Assembly (NCBI GenBank): GCA_020091685.1
Contig: CM034594.1
Location: 40,339,594 to 40,403,593 of the forward strand
Length of the DNA stretch: 64,000 nt
Direction: 5' to 3'
Source of the DNA: Lutjanus erythropterus
Taxonomy: Eukaryota; Chordata; Actinopteri; Lutjaniformes; Lutjanidae
Each line of letters opens with the position of its first letter. Within the stretch, counting starts at the first letter, position 1. Below the pieces are notes generated by a model. The model did no database searches. It was not told the origin of the DNA and was given only the letters and a program-made list of their open reading frames with translations. The translations under genes and the position numbers were made by a program. Positions 12,401 through 26,500 of this stretch are shown here, piece after piece.

Positions 12401-15400
12401 CATTCTTATTACCACTGTGCATATGTTTTACACTTAGGAAGAAGAGTGAGTACAACAACTCAGCCTGATCTGCTGACAGTCACAAGAATAGATGTAGACA
12501 TCTCATCAGCTCAGCACATGGCTGCAGTCTAAGGCTACAGCAGACAGCGATGGCTTGTGTCTTCAAAGTAAAAACCACAACCATAAAGCTTGAGCATCTG
12601 TACTGATTCAGACCCTGGCGCCAAGTCGAGCTCATTTCACTTCTCTCATTTTTAAAAGTGAAGTCGCAGTCACTTTCTTTCTGTAATGTCCCAAATGTCA
12701 ACTAAAACAATGTAGACAGAAAGCACTCAAGGAGCTGAACCAGCTTTCAAGGCTTCATGACAACACTTCAAGGTATGCAAACAAACAAGGCCTGTCCTGA
12801 CACAACCTCAAGCTGCAGAGCCTGTCAGGACAGTTCTAAAAACAATTCAAGTCACAGTTAATTGAATAAGACTGACTATACAGTCTGAATTGTTCGATGA
12901 GGACCAAGGTTAAAGCTGTGCTAATAAATATTTAAATGAAAAATGGGCCAAAATGCTGCGTCATGTGAAAGGTGTCGCTGGTAGTGATGAGCCCACAGAG
13001 AGTTATTAACCAACTCTGCAAGCTCCCCTCAGCTCTAAAGACAACTGTATCATCATTCAGCTCATTGTTTTGGTTTTCTGGTCCATAAAATCCACTATCA
13101 TTAACCTCATTTCCAGACAAAGTGGGCGAAAAGAAAAAAATCTCTAATAAACCCACAGTACACTACCTTCCCAGTACCAAACAGTTAGCAACTGGTAGCT
13201 GTCAGCAGAAAAAAAAGCTCTGATAAGCAGAGATGCTCCGATTCCAATTTTCAGTCTTTCTAAGAAACTGTAATTGACAGCATTCACAAACATTTTTGGA
13301 ACTTTTCTTGTAAAAATTTAATTAGATGTTCATAATAAGACACTGACTATTAAATATTTATTAAATACTATTTAAATTTTCTCCAAAGTCCTCTGGGTTA
13401 CAGCCAGGGCTTATTATAGGTTATTATTAGGAACAGCAGTCTGCTGCTGGCTAACATTAGCCTGAAGAACTACAAAGTTTACGGCTGTTTTGCGACATTA
13501 ACAGCTGCTCTGTCTCGTTGTAGACTGTCTGTCTTCTCTTTATCCTGTTCTTGGAATCTGTCGCTGACACCATCTTCAAGCAAGCATGTGTCTGAGTGTG
13601 TAGCTGTCATCAGCACTGTGTTGATATCACGGTCAGTTTGTCTGCTGTGCGCATGACGTGACCATCATGCAGAACATGTGTGTGACAGTGACGGGCACAG
13701 AACTGGATATGTGACGCTGACTGGCCGGTTCCAGTCTCTGGCCAGTCAATCGATGCATCTCTACTGATAAGCCTACAGTATGCTACCTTCCTAGCACCAA
13801 ACAACAGACAAAGTTAGCAACTAGCAGCTGGCAGCAGCAGAAAAAAAGTAAACTGCTATCTTCCAAGCACCACATGGCAGTCAAAGTTAGTAATTACAGA
13901 AAACAGCTATGATAAATCCAAATACACTACCTTACCAGCACCAAACAGCAGACAGTTAGCAACTAGCATCTGAAAAGAAGCGCTAATAAACCCACAGTCT
14001 GCTACCCTCCCAACACCAAACAGCAGACAAAGTTAGCAACTAGGAAAAAAAGTTCTGATAAACTCACAGTTGGCTACCTTCCCAGCACAAAATGGCAGAC
14101 AAAGTTAGCGACAAGCAGCCGGCAGCAGATAAAAAAGCTCTGATAAACCCACAGTGCGTTACCTTCCCAGCACCAAATGGCAGACAAATGTTAGCAAATA
14201 GTAGCTACAGAAATGCAGCTCCATACTAATGGTGCTCCATGTCTGCTGGATGTGTTAAATAAGCAACAGTTTTCTGATCATATGATAGTGATACTTTGTT
14301 AATGCTGTTGTTTCAGCCTGTTCTGTTGTTGAACAAACAGCTACTTATTAACATATCTTTAAAAAAAAAAAAATCTATTCAGGAATTAAAAAAAACATCT
14401 CCCACCCCTTGTGGATACTGCAGTTTTAAACAAAAGTTGCTTAAATAGGACAAAACAGCACATTTGTGGGGACTATTTTCATCTGTATAATATACATTAG
14501 GTTTGCTGATGAGAATGTGCAGCAGGACTGTACATGTGGTTTATTGATGTGTTTTTAATAGTTTTTGACAACCACAGAGCTCTAGGACACAGGGGAATGA
14601 GCTACAACATTTGAAGGAAGGATCAATTCATTTGTGGTTTCGGTCTTTTAATGAGATCAGCTGAAAATAAGAAAAATACACACCACATTTTTCCTTTAAC
14701 CATATAAACTGGCTGAACAAGCTCTAACAGTGTGTGTATGTGTAGGTGCAGCATGTCTATTGCCATGTATAGGATGGGCAATGCAATGACGTGCTGTAAC
14801 ACATACTAATTCCCCACTCAGTCCACCTCCCATTGGGCACATAGATCAATGAAAAGAAATAGTCTATCTCATCCTTTTCATTGTCACTGTCTCACCATCC
14901 TTGCTGTTTTCCTTCCCTTATCTTTTATTGATGATTCTGTGAGGGGGCAGGCTTCTGAAAGGGCTCATTTTTTGCATCAAAGGCTTTTTCTGCACTTTCC
15001 TAGTGGCTCTCACTGTGGCGTAAACAACAAATATCTTTGCTACCCCTGTCAGCTGTGATCTGACGCAGCCTTCGACCCACTTCTGATTTGTTACGTCTAG
15101 GCCTACTATCACAGCGATGACGGACGACGGTGCCAAAACTTTGGCATCGCGATAGAACGAGGGACTGGAGTTTAATCAAATATTCAGCCTGAAACGTTAC
15201 GACGGTTAAGAACAGCTGCTGGCAGTGCAGTGTGCTTTCATTGCTGGGCCTTTAGTGCCGTTAACATCAGGGTTTGGATTCACCATTCTGCAACATTCAA
15301 ATATAATCTTACAAGAAGAAACACGTCGAAGAAAAGGCAGAGACACCAATATCACCACCCACAGAGGGCTCAAAAATCTATAAAGCATTGCAGCAACAAC

Positions 15401-18400
15401 ATGTATTGTGTTTTAGCTCGGGGGTGGGCGATTCTGGAAAATTACAACACTTTATCACAAAATAGCTCCTAGAAAACAGCATCAAACATCAGAGAGTGAT
15501 GATATCCAAGTGTCAGATAAAGTAAGTTTGGATATTTCCTTTTGCATTATGTTGAAGTCATTGCCAGAAAACAGTGCAGCCAACATCCTGCAGGACTAGA
15601 CTGTATGTCGCCATCAAGACGCCAGTTTAACCTTTTCCTCATATAACTTCCAACAAAGGGACGACTATGAGCCACTGTCATGAAGCCAGCTTCACTGATA
15701 CACAACCGGCTTTTCCGTCTCTTGCTTCGGTCACCAGCCTCCTCCTCCTCCTCCTCCTCCTCCTCTCCATCTTCCTCAGTCTGCCTCCCTGCGGGCCACC
15801 TCAGTAAAAGCCAGGGCTGTCTCTCAGACCGAGGTGCTGCTGCAGTAAATCTCCGCATTTTAGGCCTCATTGGCCGCGGCGCGAGTGGGCCAAAAGGGTG
15901 CCAGCGGCTCCACGGACTGACACAGCTGAATCTACAGAATGATGATGACTGTGAGATAAAAACTATTTGCCAGGTTGCAGCAAATTGCACTACGACAGTT
16001 AACACTGAGAGGGTCCATCCATAAATGATCGCTGGACTGTTCATAGGTAGTAGAGCTGGATGATTACATTTGTTATAATCCAGAATGAATTAATGTGCAA
16101 CACAGCAGAGAGCAGAGTTTTCCATGTTTCCTCTGGTCACTGCTGATGGGCAGTTACTTTACAGCAATCAGCCATGACGTGTGTAGATCAGCTCAGATCA
16201 CAGTATAATAGTTACTGGAAGGCTGTGTGTTGTGTTTAGGGCTGCAGCTAACAATTATGTCCATCACTGATTAATCTGATTACTATTTTCTCGATTAATG
16301 GCCCATCAAATGTCAGAAAATGGTGAATAATGTCGATCACGGTTAACAAAAGCCCCAGGTGATGTCCACAACCCAAAGATATTCAGTTTACTGTCATAGA
16401 GTAAAGAAACCAGAAACTATTCATATTTAACAAGCTGAAATCAAATAATTTTTACTCTTTTCTTGTAAAATTACTCAAACCAATTAATCGATAACCAAAA
16501 TAATTGGTGATTATTGCAGCTCTAGTCGTGTTTGCTACCACGGAAAAGAAATAAAAGTCCCTGTTTATGTAATAGTACTACAGCATCTTCCTGTTCTCTT
16601 CACAGCAGAGCTAGTCTGTGACAAACAAGTTAGCAGCAAAGAGTAACCGATCACGTGAGAAAATGTGATGAAAGGGGAAGGCTAGTAAAAGTTTGAACAT
16701 TTATTGAACAGTCTAAACCTGACTATGTTTTATTCAGAAATATGAATTTGAACAGCCAAACTGCAATAACTTTTTCCTCAATAACATAAATAAAAATTTA
16801 AATATTTTTTTGTTCTTCAACAATAACAAAGCAAAATGAGAATACTTCAGTACAGAATATTTAAGTGCACATATTAAGCTCACATATCCGATCAGCAACA
16901 GTATTCCTGCTGAGGCTTACATTTGAAAATGCTTGATTTTGTTAGGACAAAAGACGTTGCACACTTTAATCACACAGCGCTTCAAAAACTCTCCCTCTGT
17001 AAATGCCCGGGCTGATTTGGCTGATTTGTCTATCTCTTGTGCCACTATAAAAACTAGCTTTCACTGCAGCTTCACTGTGTGATTTTGCTTTTGTGAACAC
17101 CAGACTCTTTTTAAACTCTTCTGGCTTCTATAGCTTCTACTGTGTGTCCAGGTTTTTGTACTTGTCCTGATGTTATGTCTCATAACATCGTCTTATGTTA
17201 TATTCCTTAATTACGATCACATTAGCTCCACAAACAAGCCACGCAGGTTTACCTCTGATGTCTGATGTTGGCCATTTATTTTGGGGACTAGCTTAAGTGT
17301 CACTGTGAGTGAGTTGGTGCACAGGTCTTGACTTGCGCAGCAGCTGTGTAACTGTAATGATCTTATATTTTCTTTACCATCACATAAAAATGAAATTTAA
17401 TTTTAAATGTATAGATCACCAGCAACTGAGCTTGCGCTCTTTTGAATATTCTGTCTCAAGTGATGCATCATGGGAGTGTCAATTTAAAAGGGATGCATGA
17501 TGCATAGTGTTTCTAGGCAGATGACATTACATTGCAGTAATGGCGAAAATTTAGTGCAAACACAATGATTTTCAAGAAAATAAGTATAATATATATCTTT
17601 ATGCATTATACATTTTTTTGTTAAATAATTCCCTGACTTATGCTACAATTATATATTAAAAAAAACATTCATCCTTACAGTGTCCTTCATCATCTTTATA
17701 GGAAATGTCAAAACCTATAAAAATTAATTGCAGTTTTTATAAAATATTACTTGGACATGGTCAATAAAGCTTCATGAGAATCGACCATATTGCATATCGC
17801 AGAATAGCCTAAAAATATCCATATTATTGCTCAGTCCTACTTCATAGGTAGCAGCTCAAAATGGAGGCAGCGCCACTAAACTTGGGCTATCAAAACCAGA
17901 TGAGGAGCATTTGCAAACCATAAAAACTCCCCGTTATCTTCTTATGCAACACATCATCTTTGTTAGAAGTTCCATAAACTGCTTCTCTAAGCCTGCAGAG
18001 CACTGACTGTGTGGTTTGGCTCATGACTACAGTCTCACAGCTCTCCTTCAAGCTCAACTGATCGACCGTTTCGTGACCTTCCTCGTACAAGCACACGAGG
18101 CTGCACCAGGGCTTCACAAGCATGTTCACGTCATGGATGCCAAGCTGCACATTAGACCGACATCAGCCATTTTCTGATCAGGGGACCTGCACTTTACAAC
18201 ATTTTTGTGGCCCATTTAAAACTTAAAATGCACAACGTGCTGTGTAAGTACATCATTACTCTGCCTCCCACATTTACAACTGCAGCGTTTACCACCAGTT
18301 GAAAATTTATCCGTAGTAATGTGTCTTTGGAACAAGAGATCCAACAGTGAACATCCAACAGTGAACACTGAACACTTTATGATGGGTGGCAAAACAGGAC

Positions 18401-20525
18401 TGTATTCTCAAGCTGACTGCTCATTATAGGGAGTCATTCTCCAATGTGACTGCACATGGCTTTTTAAAGTTACAATCCTTAAGATGTCCTTCCTGGTACA
18501 TTTGATAACACCTGTCTGGTGATAATGGTAAGCATGTTTTACACTGCAGCTCCCACAGTTCTGTTTCAAAAGACAAATTAAAGTAACCACACCTTGAGCA
18601 GCTTATCTGTCAAAAAAAGCAACAGAAGACCAACTGTTGTTTAAGATGAGAGCCAATCATCTGACTTCTCTTGCATTGCAATAAAACGCCATCCTGTGGT
18701 TTTGCATTTTTTCAGTGTGATGAACAAGCAGTAGGAAAGGCTGCATTAGCTCTGATTTGACTGCAGGAGAGCTGTTAGTATGCAGGGAGGCAAAGCTTCT
18801 ACTAAATGAATTCAATATCAAACAGTATTTAAAGTGCATATTGTATTGTTCCCTGTGAATCTCTTGTGCATGTGTAATGGGACTGCATGATGAACTGTAT
18901 TTAAAAAAAAAAATCACAATCTCATTCATACATCACTTCTATTTCATAACGCATTGATTTTGCTCTCAGGATTTTTGTAGCTTCTAACTGAATCTCTGGG
19001 ATTTGAAGTTAATTTTCTAACTTCTTTTTCCTGCATTGCTGGTTGTACTATTTTACTTTTTCATCTTTGCTTTCAGCAGATAGAAGTCATGTTATGTTAC
19101 TGCTGATGAAAACCCAACATTTCCTGTTTCCAATGCTTCATAATAAAATCATTTAAGTAGCAAAACAACTGGGGACTTTTATTGTAAAGAATTTATAGGA
19201 AATAAAATATTACTGTTTCACTGCACCATGACTCTTGAGAAGCACATCATGCATAGGTCAGTGTGTGATTATTTAGGCTGTAACTTTACATTATTATCAA
19301 TGCAAAGTGACAATATTGATCTATATAGTCATCTTTAAGATAGACCTTTATTTTGAAATTCCCGTGACATGCCTGTCTGGATGAGTTCAGTCATAAAACT
19401 GTTGAATCACAATTTATTTCCTTTTTGTGAGATGATATGATTGTGTTAAATGGACTATATATTGTATGATATCAATCACAGACCCCTGAATTGAAATTGT
19501 ATCATGGCAGTCTTCTTCGTATTGGCAAATACTGTGTTGTTGTCCAATAAATCGATAAGATATTGTATTATGATGGAACTTTTGCACCTGATTTGTACCT
19601 GTATAATCAACCCAGTGTTTGACCTACTCTGCATGATTCACTGCACTCGTATTCAGTGTGTACCTCTCCAAATAGTGGTGGCGGACTCTGCCATTCCCGC
19701 ACTGGATTCAGATTACCTAAGCATTACATTGTAATTAAACCACATTCGACGGTACAATCGTCAGAATTGGTTGGTTTTTGATCAAAGTAACATACATAAG
19801 TTGTATAATGTGATTTCCACATTATTTTGATATCTATATGTTTATACATGGTATTTAAAGCAACCTCTATTGGGAGCAGCTGAATGAAGACGAAAATACA
19901 AAAATACAGGCTACATTTTGTCCATATTTCACAATCCTACTATGACTGGGAAGCCCATACTAATTCTACAGATGTGCTTTAGCTTACATTGATAGGGTTT
20001 ATTATCTTAATGTTACCAAGTACTGTTTGATCATGTATTGAGCAATATGCTTGGCTCTATACATAGAAACACTATCTTTGTCAACCTTTGTCAACACTGC
20101 TTCACTTCTGTAACTAGGAGGGGAAGATGTAGCCTAGTAACATCTGAAAACAGACACCTCCCCGTCTGTGCATAATAATTTAGTACACTGATTAAGTGGC
20201 TGTGTCAGAGCCATGCAGTTGTCTGAAAAGACTGGCTTCAGCACCTTCAGGGTAAAAAGAATTCAGCACTGGCCCTTCCTATTTAGCATATTGCTTGTGC
20301 TGTTTTGTTTCTTTTGTCCCCCCCCCCCCCCCCTCACTGCACTGCAACATGGCGGAGAGTCCAGAGGTGGCTCTATAAGTGGCAGAGAGGTGTTTCTTAT
20401 CTGCTCCCGTCCATCAATCTCTGTGGCAGCTTTGTGGTCACTTGGGGAGTCGGTGGGTGTTAGGGGGAGGGGGGTGGGGTGGAGTCAAGCGCATCAAAGG
20501 CAGCAGACAAGGCTACTGTACCTCC

Positions 20526-20575
<50 letters not shown>

Positions 20576-23500
20576 TTTATCTATCTCTCTCTCTCACTCA
20601 CATGTATTATGCATTCTGTCTCACCAAAAGCTATCTTGTGCAAACCCTTCATACCTGACAGGATTCTGTAAACCCAGCGAACGAGTCACAAAGTGCAGAG
20701 GGGAGGGATTTGGCTCTTTTCATGATGGGTCACTCCTCAGGCAGACCTTGAGAGCCGACAGACTGGAACAGTGAGTTTATCGCCATCTTAATAGTTCCCC
20801 ACTCCCTCTGTAGTGGGGGGAGCGAGATTTATATCTGCACTGCCACATCCTGCTCAAATACGCAACACAATACAAACAACTACTTGGCAAAAAACCCGAA
20901 ATTACTTCAGCTAGTACATATAAAGTACACCATGTATTAAATCATGCTTGAAAAATAAGAAAAATTGCTTTAGGCAAACTGGAAAATGAGTTCTTGGTTG
21001 TGGAAACCTTCGCTACACCACTGTAGAATAGATCTGAAATTGATTAGGTGAATGAGAGAAATTTAATTACAAACAATTTTGATAATCAAATAATCACCTC
21101 AGTCATTTTTTTAAGCAAAAATGTCAAACTTTTCTTAGTTTCAGCTTCTTAAATGTGAGGATTTACAGGTTTTCTTTGTCTTTTCTGACAATAAATGAAG
21201 AGTCTCTGGGTGTTGGACTGTTGGTTGCACAAAAGAAACAATTTGAAGACGACACATTGGGCTCTGGGAAATTGTGCTGACAGTTTACCCAATTTTTTGA
21301 CACTTTTTTGAGACTAAATGATTACTAATTAAACATGAAAAAAATCACCAGATGAATTGATAATGAAAAAAAAATCATTGCAGCCCTAATGTCTATGAAT
21401 GTTAATCATTTTCTGCAATATGTAAAATAGGGCTGAATAATTAACTGAAATTGTATTGGAGGCGCAATGTGCTAAATGCAAGTTGTGTTTCAAACTGCAA
21501 TTTTAAATTAAATATCATGCTGCAGAAATGTCCTGGCCTCCACATATTTTTTTTTTACAGACGTAAGAAAACATCTTTGTTTGGTAAAGATCCTTTAAAT
21601 TTGTCTTAATTTTTTTTTCTTTATTTTTACAAGTCATACTTGTTTCATGAGTCTCAGTGTTAGCTTAGCTCTTATCCTAGTTCTTTTCCTGAGGTGGTCG
21701 CAGTCCAGCTGGCCCGGCTGGGCGACCAGTCTCAAGGTCCACTGAACTTAATCCGGTCCCTGTGCTTCCTTTTCTTATGTTAATGAGAGCATTTCTGTCA
21801 TCTACTCTATATCTTTGTTTTCTGGGATGTAAGCTAGCTTTGCCGTCAATCTTTTAGCATTAACGTTACATCATGTATGCAGACGTTAAGAAATGTTACA
21901 TATTTCAGACTCTTTTACAAGGTTCAAGTTTTAAAATGTAAAAAGTCAGCTGGAGATGGCCTTCTCAGATGACTTGAGGAGTTCAAGCATTAGCTTTAGT
22001 GTTAGCTTACATTAGCCGGCTACACTTGTGAAATCTGCTAGCAAGAGTTATCATTTTAGTCCACAAAATCCCCAATCATCGGCTAGAACTGAGACGCTGC
22101 CTCTCTGTGGAACCACAGACCTCGTGTTTCAACGACGACTCCTAATTTCGATGCTGAATCTGCCACCATTATCACTGTAAACTCCATATGTGCAGTGCGA
22201 GAATGGAAAACTTGACAGGCATAACAAAAGTAACTAAGAAAGGTGGGGCTTATCGAAAGGTCAAATGCCAGAGATATAATGCCATATGTTCTTCTTCCCT
22301 GGCAAAACCTGACACTTTATTACACCTCCTTAAATGTTAACAGCTGACCTCAAGTTTTCAGGAAATGTCATTGCAATGTCTTATGTAGAGTCTGCCCTCA
22401 TTGAAGAGGTTGACAAAATATTAGAAACACCGCTCTACTTAATGCAGTACAGTTCAGCAGCACTGCAAACTACATCCTCCAAAATGACTGTATAGTTGAA
22501 TCAACTGTAACACTTTCAACAAAAAGTGAACATTATAATCTTTATGAAGGGAGGATTTACAGTAGGGCTGTTGTATCAGACTGCTCTAGCTTTAGCTTAG
22601 TGTCACTAAATGTACTGGCAACTGAGTTTTGATGACAACAGAACAAAAAAGAACAAAAAACTTCCAAATCAAACTAAGGAGGCAAAATCTGCAAAAGCTA
22701 ATTTGCTTCCCTGCTGCCTACAGAGAACAAAACTCTTATTCAAAGAGAAATGTGACTTTCAGGGGGAAAAAAGCAAAAGAGAAAGGATACAAAACGGTGG
22801 TGCAATCTTATACAATTAACTTTCAATGGAAATTACCAGCTTCCATTCTCCAACTAAATGGTTGGTACAAAAGGCGCCTCGTAACGATATTCTTGTCTGT
22901 CTGTCTTTTTCGGGATTACATCTGTGAAGCTCATCAGATTCCAATACTGGTGTCTATCAACAGATTTATTCTTTAAGACATTTCTTTATGTCTCTTCTAA
23001 TGGGTTTTCATTGCACAATATGTTTTTTTTCAGCAGATATTGATAACTACACACACACGGCAGATACTGATAAAATAACTGATAAGATCACATTTTTGTA
23101 TCTTAAAAATAAGTTCATATAACTTCTAGTTTATGCACAGCTAAGGGTAAGAAAGGCTCAGATGTAGGGAGTGTTAGTTTTGAGTGTGTCACACCACAGA
23201 AATGTGTTATTAACCACCCAGACAAATCTGAATGATTCAAAATTAGGTCTCAAAATAAGGACAAAATGAGCAGCTTTCTCTGCTCTGAAGCACAGGCGGC
23301 GTGTCTCAGTGTCAAACACCACTACGACCTGAAAACAACCTGCATGCACTTGCGAACTGGAACTGGGCACGCTCGTGTGACGTTCAACTTCTGTTGACTG
23401 CGGGATAACATTTGTACAAAATAAAATAATGCAAAAAATAATCGATTTTTGAAAATTTAATAATCGATTCATACTCGTCCATAACATAATCGCGATTAAT

Positions 23501-26500
23501 TAATAATCGATTTTTTTCACCACCTCTACTCAACAATAATTAGTTCTCAGTGTCTTCATGTTTTCAGCAACTATGCTCTAACATGTATGATGTGTTTAGA
23601 AGAAAAATCCCCTTTTCTCCTTACAAGGACTTTAATACTACACAGATCTGACTGAACCAAATCTATCTGACATCACTATTTGCACAAAACAACATTCAAA
23701 CTGGTCTGACTCTGATTCTCCAAATGTTAGATTAGTTTTTCTAGCAAGTTATTAAAAAAAAAATTCAAATGAAATACAATTTGTCAAATATTGTCAGATA
23801 TTAGATATTATTTTGACACACATTTTGCCTTTAACAAATACTGCACCTCTTGAGATTTGAAAATTGCAGAAAGCCATATTGCATTTTCAATAAAATTTCA
23901 ATTAATTGTGCAGCCCTATTCATCATGCATTCCTAATATCTGTTCAGTTTTTCTTGTCAGCACAGGTGAAATGGGCAAAAGTGTCTCCTGTGTTAAGGTC
24001 CAATGAGTCCCTAAAGAAGCAATTTGGAAAAGGGCCACAAAGCCTTTTAGAAACCCTTAAGTGATCCCTTTAAAACCCAGTTTTGTCTCCACATATTCAC
24101 ATAAACAAATAATAATTGAAAATGTGTTATGACACTTTATAATTATGTCCAGCTGGACTAAGCCCTAAGTCATCTTATTGCTGTCTCAAGTCATGTCACA
24201 GTGATTTCAAATTAAATAACCTTTTTAATGAAATAAAATGTTTTTTGAGACATTTCCAGAAATGCCTTTTTATCCTCAAAACTCTCGCTTGTGACAAGCA
24301 GTTGTGTTAAAGGAGCAGAGATATGTGTCATAACAGAGGTGATTTTGGATGATTCTTGGAAAAGGTCAAAGCTGATTCAAAGTGCTGACTACCTAACTGA
24401 GATTCTTTAGCATGTCTAGCGAGATCCAAGCAAGTGCGGTTTTCCAGAGACAGGTGTGTAGCGATCGATGAACAGACGGGGAGGGGGCGGGGGACCAAAA
24501 ATACAAAATTAAATTTCTCCCTTCTGGTTACGGAGTCTTTCTCCTCAAAAGAACACACAAGACATCTCATTAACAAAGCACAGCCTTAGTAAAAAAATAA
24601 TAATAATAATAATTAAGTCGGACTTTAAAGCGATTAATAAAGGCACCAAGTTGTACAGGAGCAGTTGAAGCAAGCGCAGGTAACGAGCAGCTCATTAACA
24701 GGAGAGCCTTTGATGGGCTCCTGGGTTCTGCTAATGATTTCTCTCTGCTGCACGGGCTTTAAATAGGACTGTCTGGGTTAAATAGATTTGTATCCATCAG
24801 GTTAGCAAAAGATAATTTTTGTTCTGCCACTACACTACACTACACAGAGAACTCTGATTACACACAGAGTTGATGAAATTCATTAAAAGGAATGCGGAAA
24901 TATTCTGCAATCCACTTTTAAACACAAGGCATCAAGTTATCAGTTTATCAGTTAATGAGCTGATGAACAACAGGTGTGGGGTTTAATTAAAGCTGTGCTA
25001 CAAATATAATTAAAATGACTTATTTAGAGAGAAAGAAATCGTTTTCCTATCAGGCAATCGGGCTTTTCTCATTTATACTGATTGTTTATTTCAATTTTTA
25101 TATCACTGTCATTAATCTTCTGTTTTTAATTAGCAATGTTAGCAATGAAATAAGTATTTATCTGCAGAATATTCTGTCTGAAAACAGATGAAAAGGTAAA
25201 TACAGTAAATCTAAGGTCAATAACATTGAGATGTAACAACTAGGACGGCAAATAACAATTATTTTCATCATCAGTTAGTTGTTTGCAATATAAAATGTCT
25301 GAAAATGGTGCAAAATGTCAATCAGTGTTTCCAAAAGCCCAACACAACGTCCTCAGAGTCAACTGTTTTGTCCACAACCCAAAGATATTCAGTTTACTGT
25401 CATAGAGGTGTAAAGAAACCAAAATGTATTAACTTTAAAGAAACTGGAATCAAAGATTGTGACCTGGTGGTAGGGTTGGGCCAATGGATGATGCTATCAT
25501 CCATCAGGACGGCTGACAGCCATCAACCTCTGAGCCCTCGACCATCAGAACATCATGATTTAAAAGCTTTCTGTATTCAAGGAAGTGTGTCTCCTAAGAG
25601 TGGACATAGTTGTTTAGGTTCTCTCCCACATGAAACACGGAACCTAAAGAGAAGTTGTTGCTGCTGTTCGTTGCACTACGTCACCCTGTTGTGTTTATTA
25701 TTTTCTTATTATTTCTTATTATTATTTTCTTTCTTTCTATTTTTTATTTTATAATTTTTGGACAGGGTGCCAAGACAAAAAACATTTTTGCCTCAGTAAC
25801 AAAGTCATCATCCATCACTGTGGACATTATCATAAGCTACTTTGGAGAAATCGCCCAAGCCATCTAGCATGTCAGGTTACTTTATCAGCGTTAATTTCAA
25901 AACTGGAAACTTTTTTCATAACAAAACTGAGTAAAACATGACCTTTGAAAACAACTATGACAAAATATATCAGGCCTATATTTTTTGTCAATGAATAACT
26001 CAAATGACTCAAATTAATATAGCCTACATGTTTGTCTCAAGACTAAAACTAAATCAAAAACAAGTGCTAAAACAAATCACGCTAAATGGCATGTGTGGTC
26101 CCTGATGCTTACAAGCTTATTTGTTTTGCATCCCAAGTAGGCGAGCAATGCTTTTCCTGTCACTAACAAGCCATTACATGCAACTGAGAAATTGGCCGCA
26201 TTCCTTATTTGTGCTTGGATCCAAATAAAAAGCCTCCAGTCTTGTCTAGCTGCAGGGGCTTCAACTGGCTGTCTGACAACAGTTAAAAGCCTCATCAATA
26301 TATATTGATTATTTGGGATGGAACCAATGCCATTTCAACTTTCAGCTTCAGTGTTTAATATTCTCAAAGTACATAAGGTGCCATGGGATAGTGTTCATAA
26401 ACAGCATGAGCAGGCCTCGATGTAATACAGCAAACCACTGCGTTAGTCATCCAGACCAGACAAGTGCAGGTCAGACGTATCTCATCAGAGGATTAGCAAT

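Noticed and set aside
13146-14215. Regularly spaced repeats suggesting a CRISPR-like array
   Set aside because: Units are contiguous, diverged and without unique spacers; this is a eukaryotic minisatellite.
15547-16044. 165-codon minus-strand open frame with a Glu-rich run
   Set aside because: The Glu run is the (TCC)n tract read in reverse, there is no recognisable domain or splice context, and the opposite strand has a similar frame of 114 codons over the same block.
20213-20774. 152- and 131-codon overlapping plus-strand frames
   Set aside because: Both are carried by poly-C and (CT)n simple repeats with long Ser/Leu runs; no family similarity.
25305-25754. 149-codon plus-strand frame
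   Set aside because: Its first 50 codons are a family A MITE and its end is a T-rich tract; no protein family matches.
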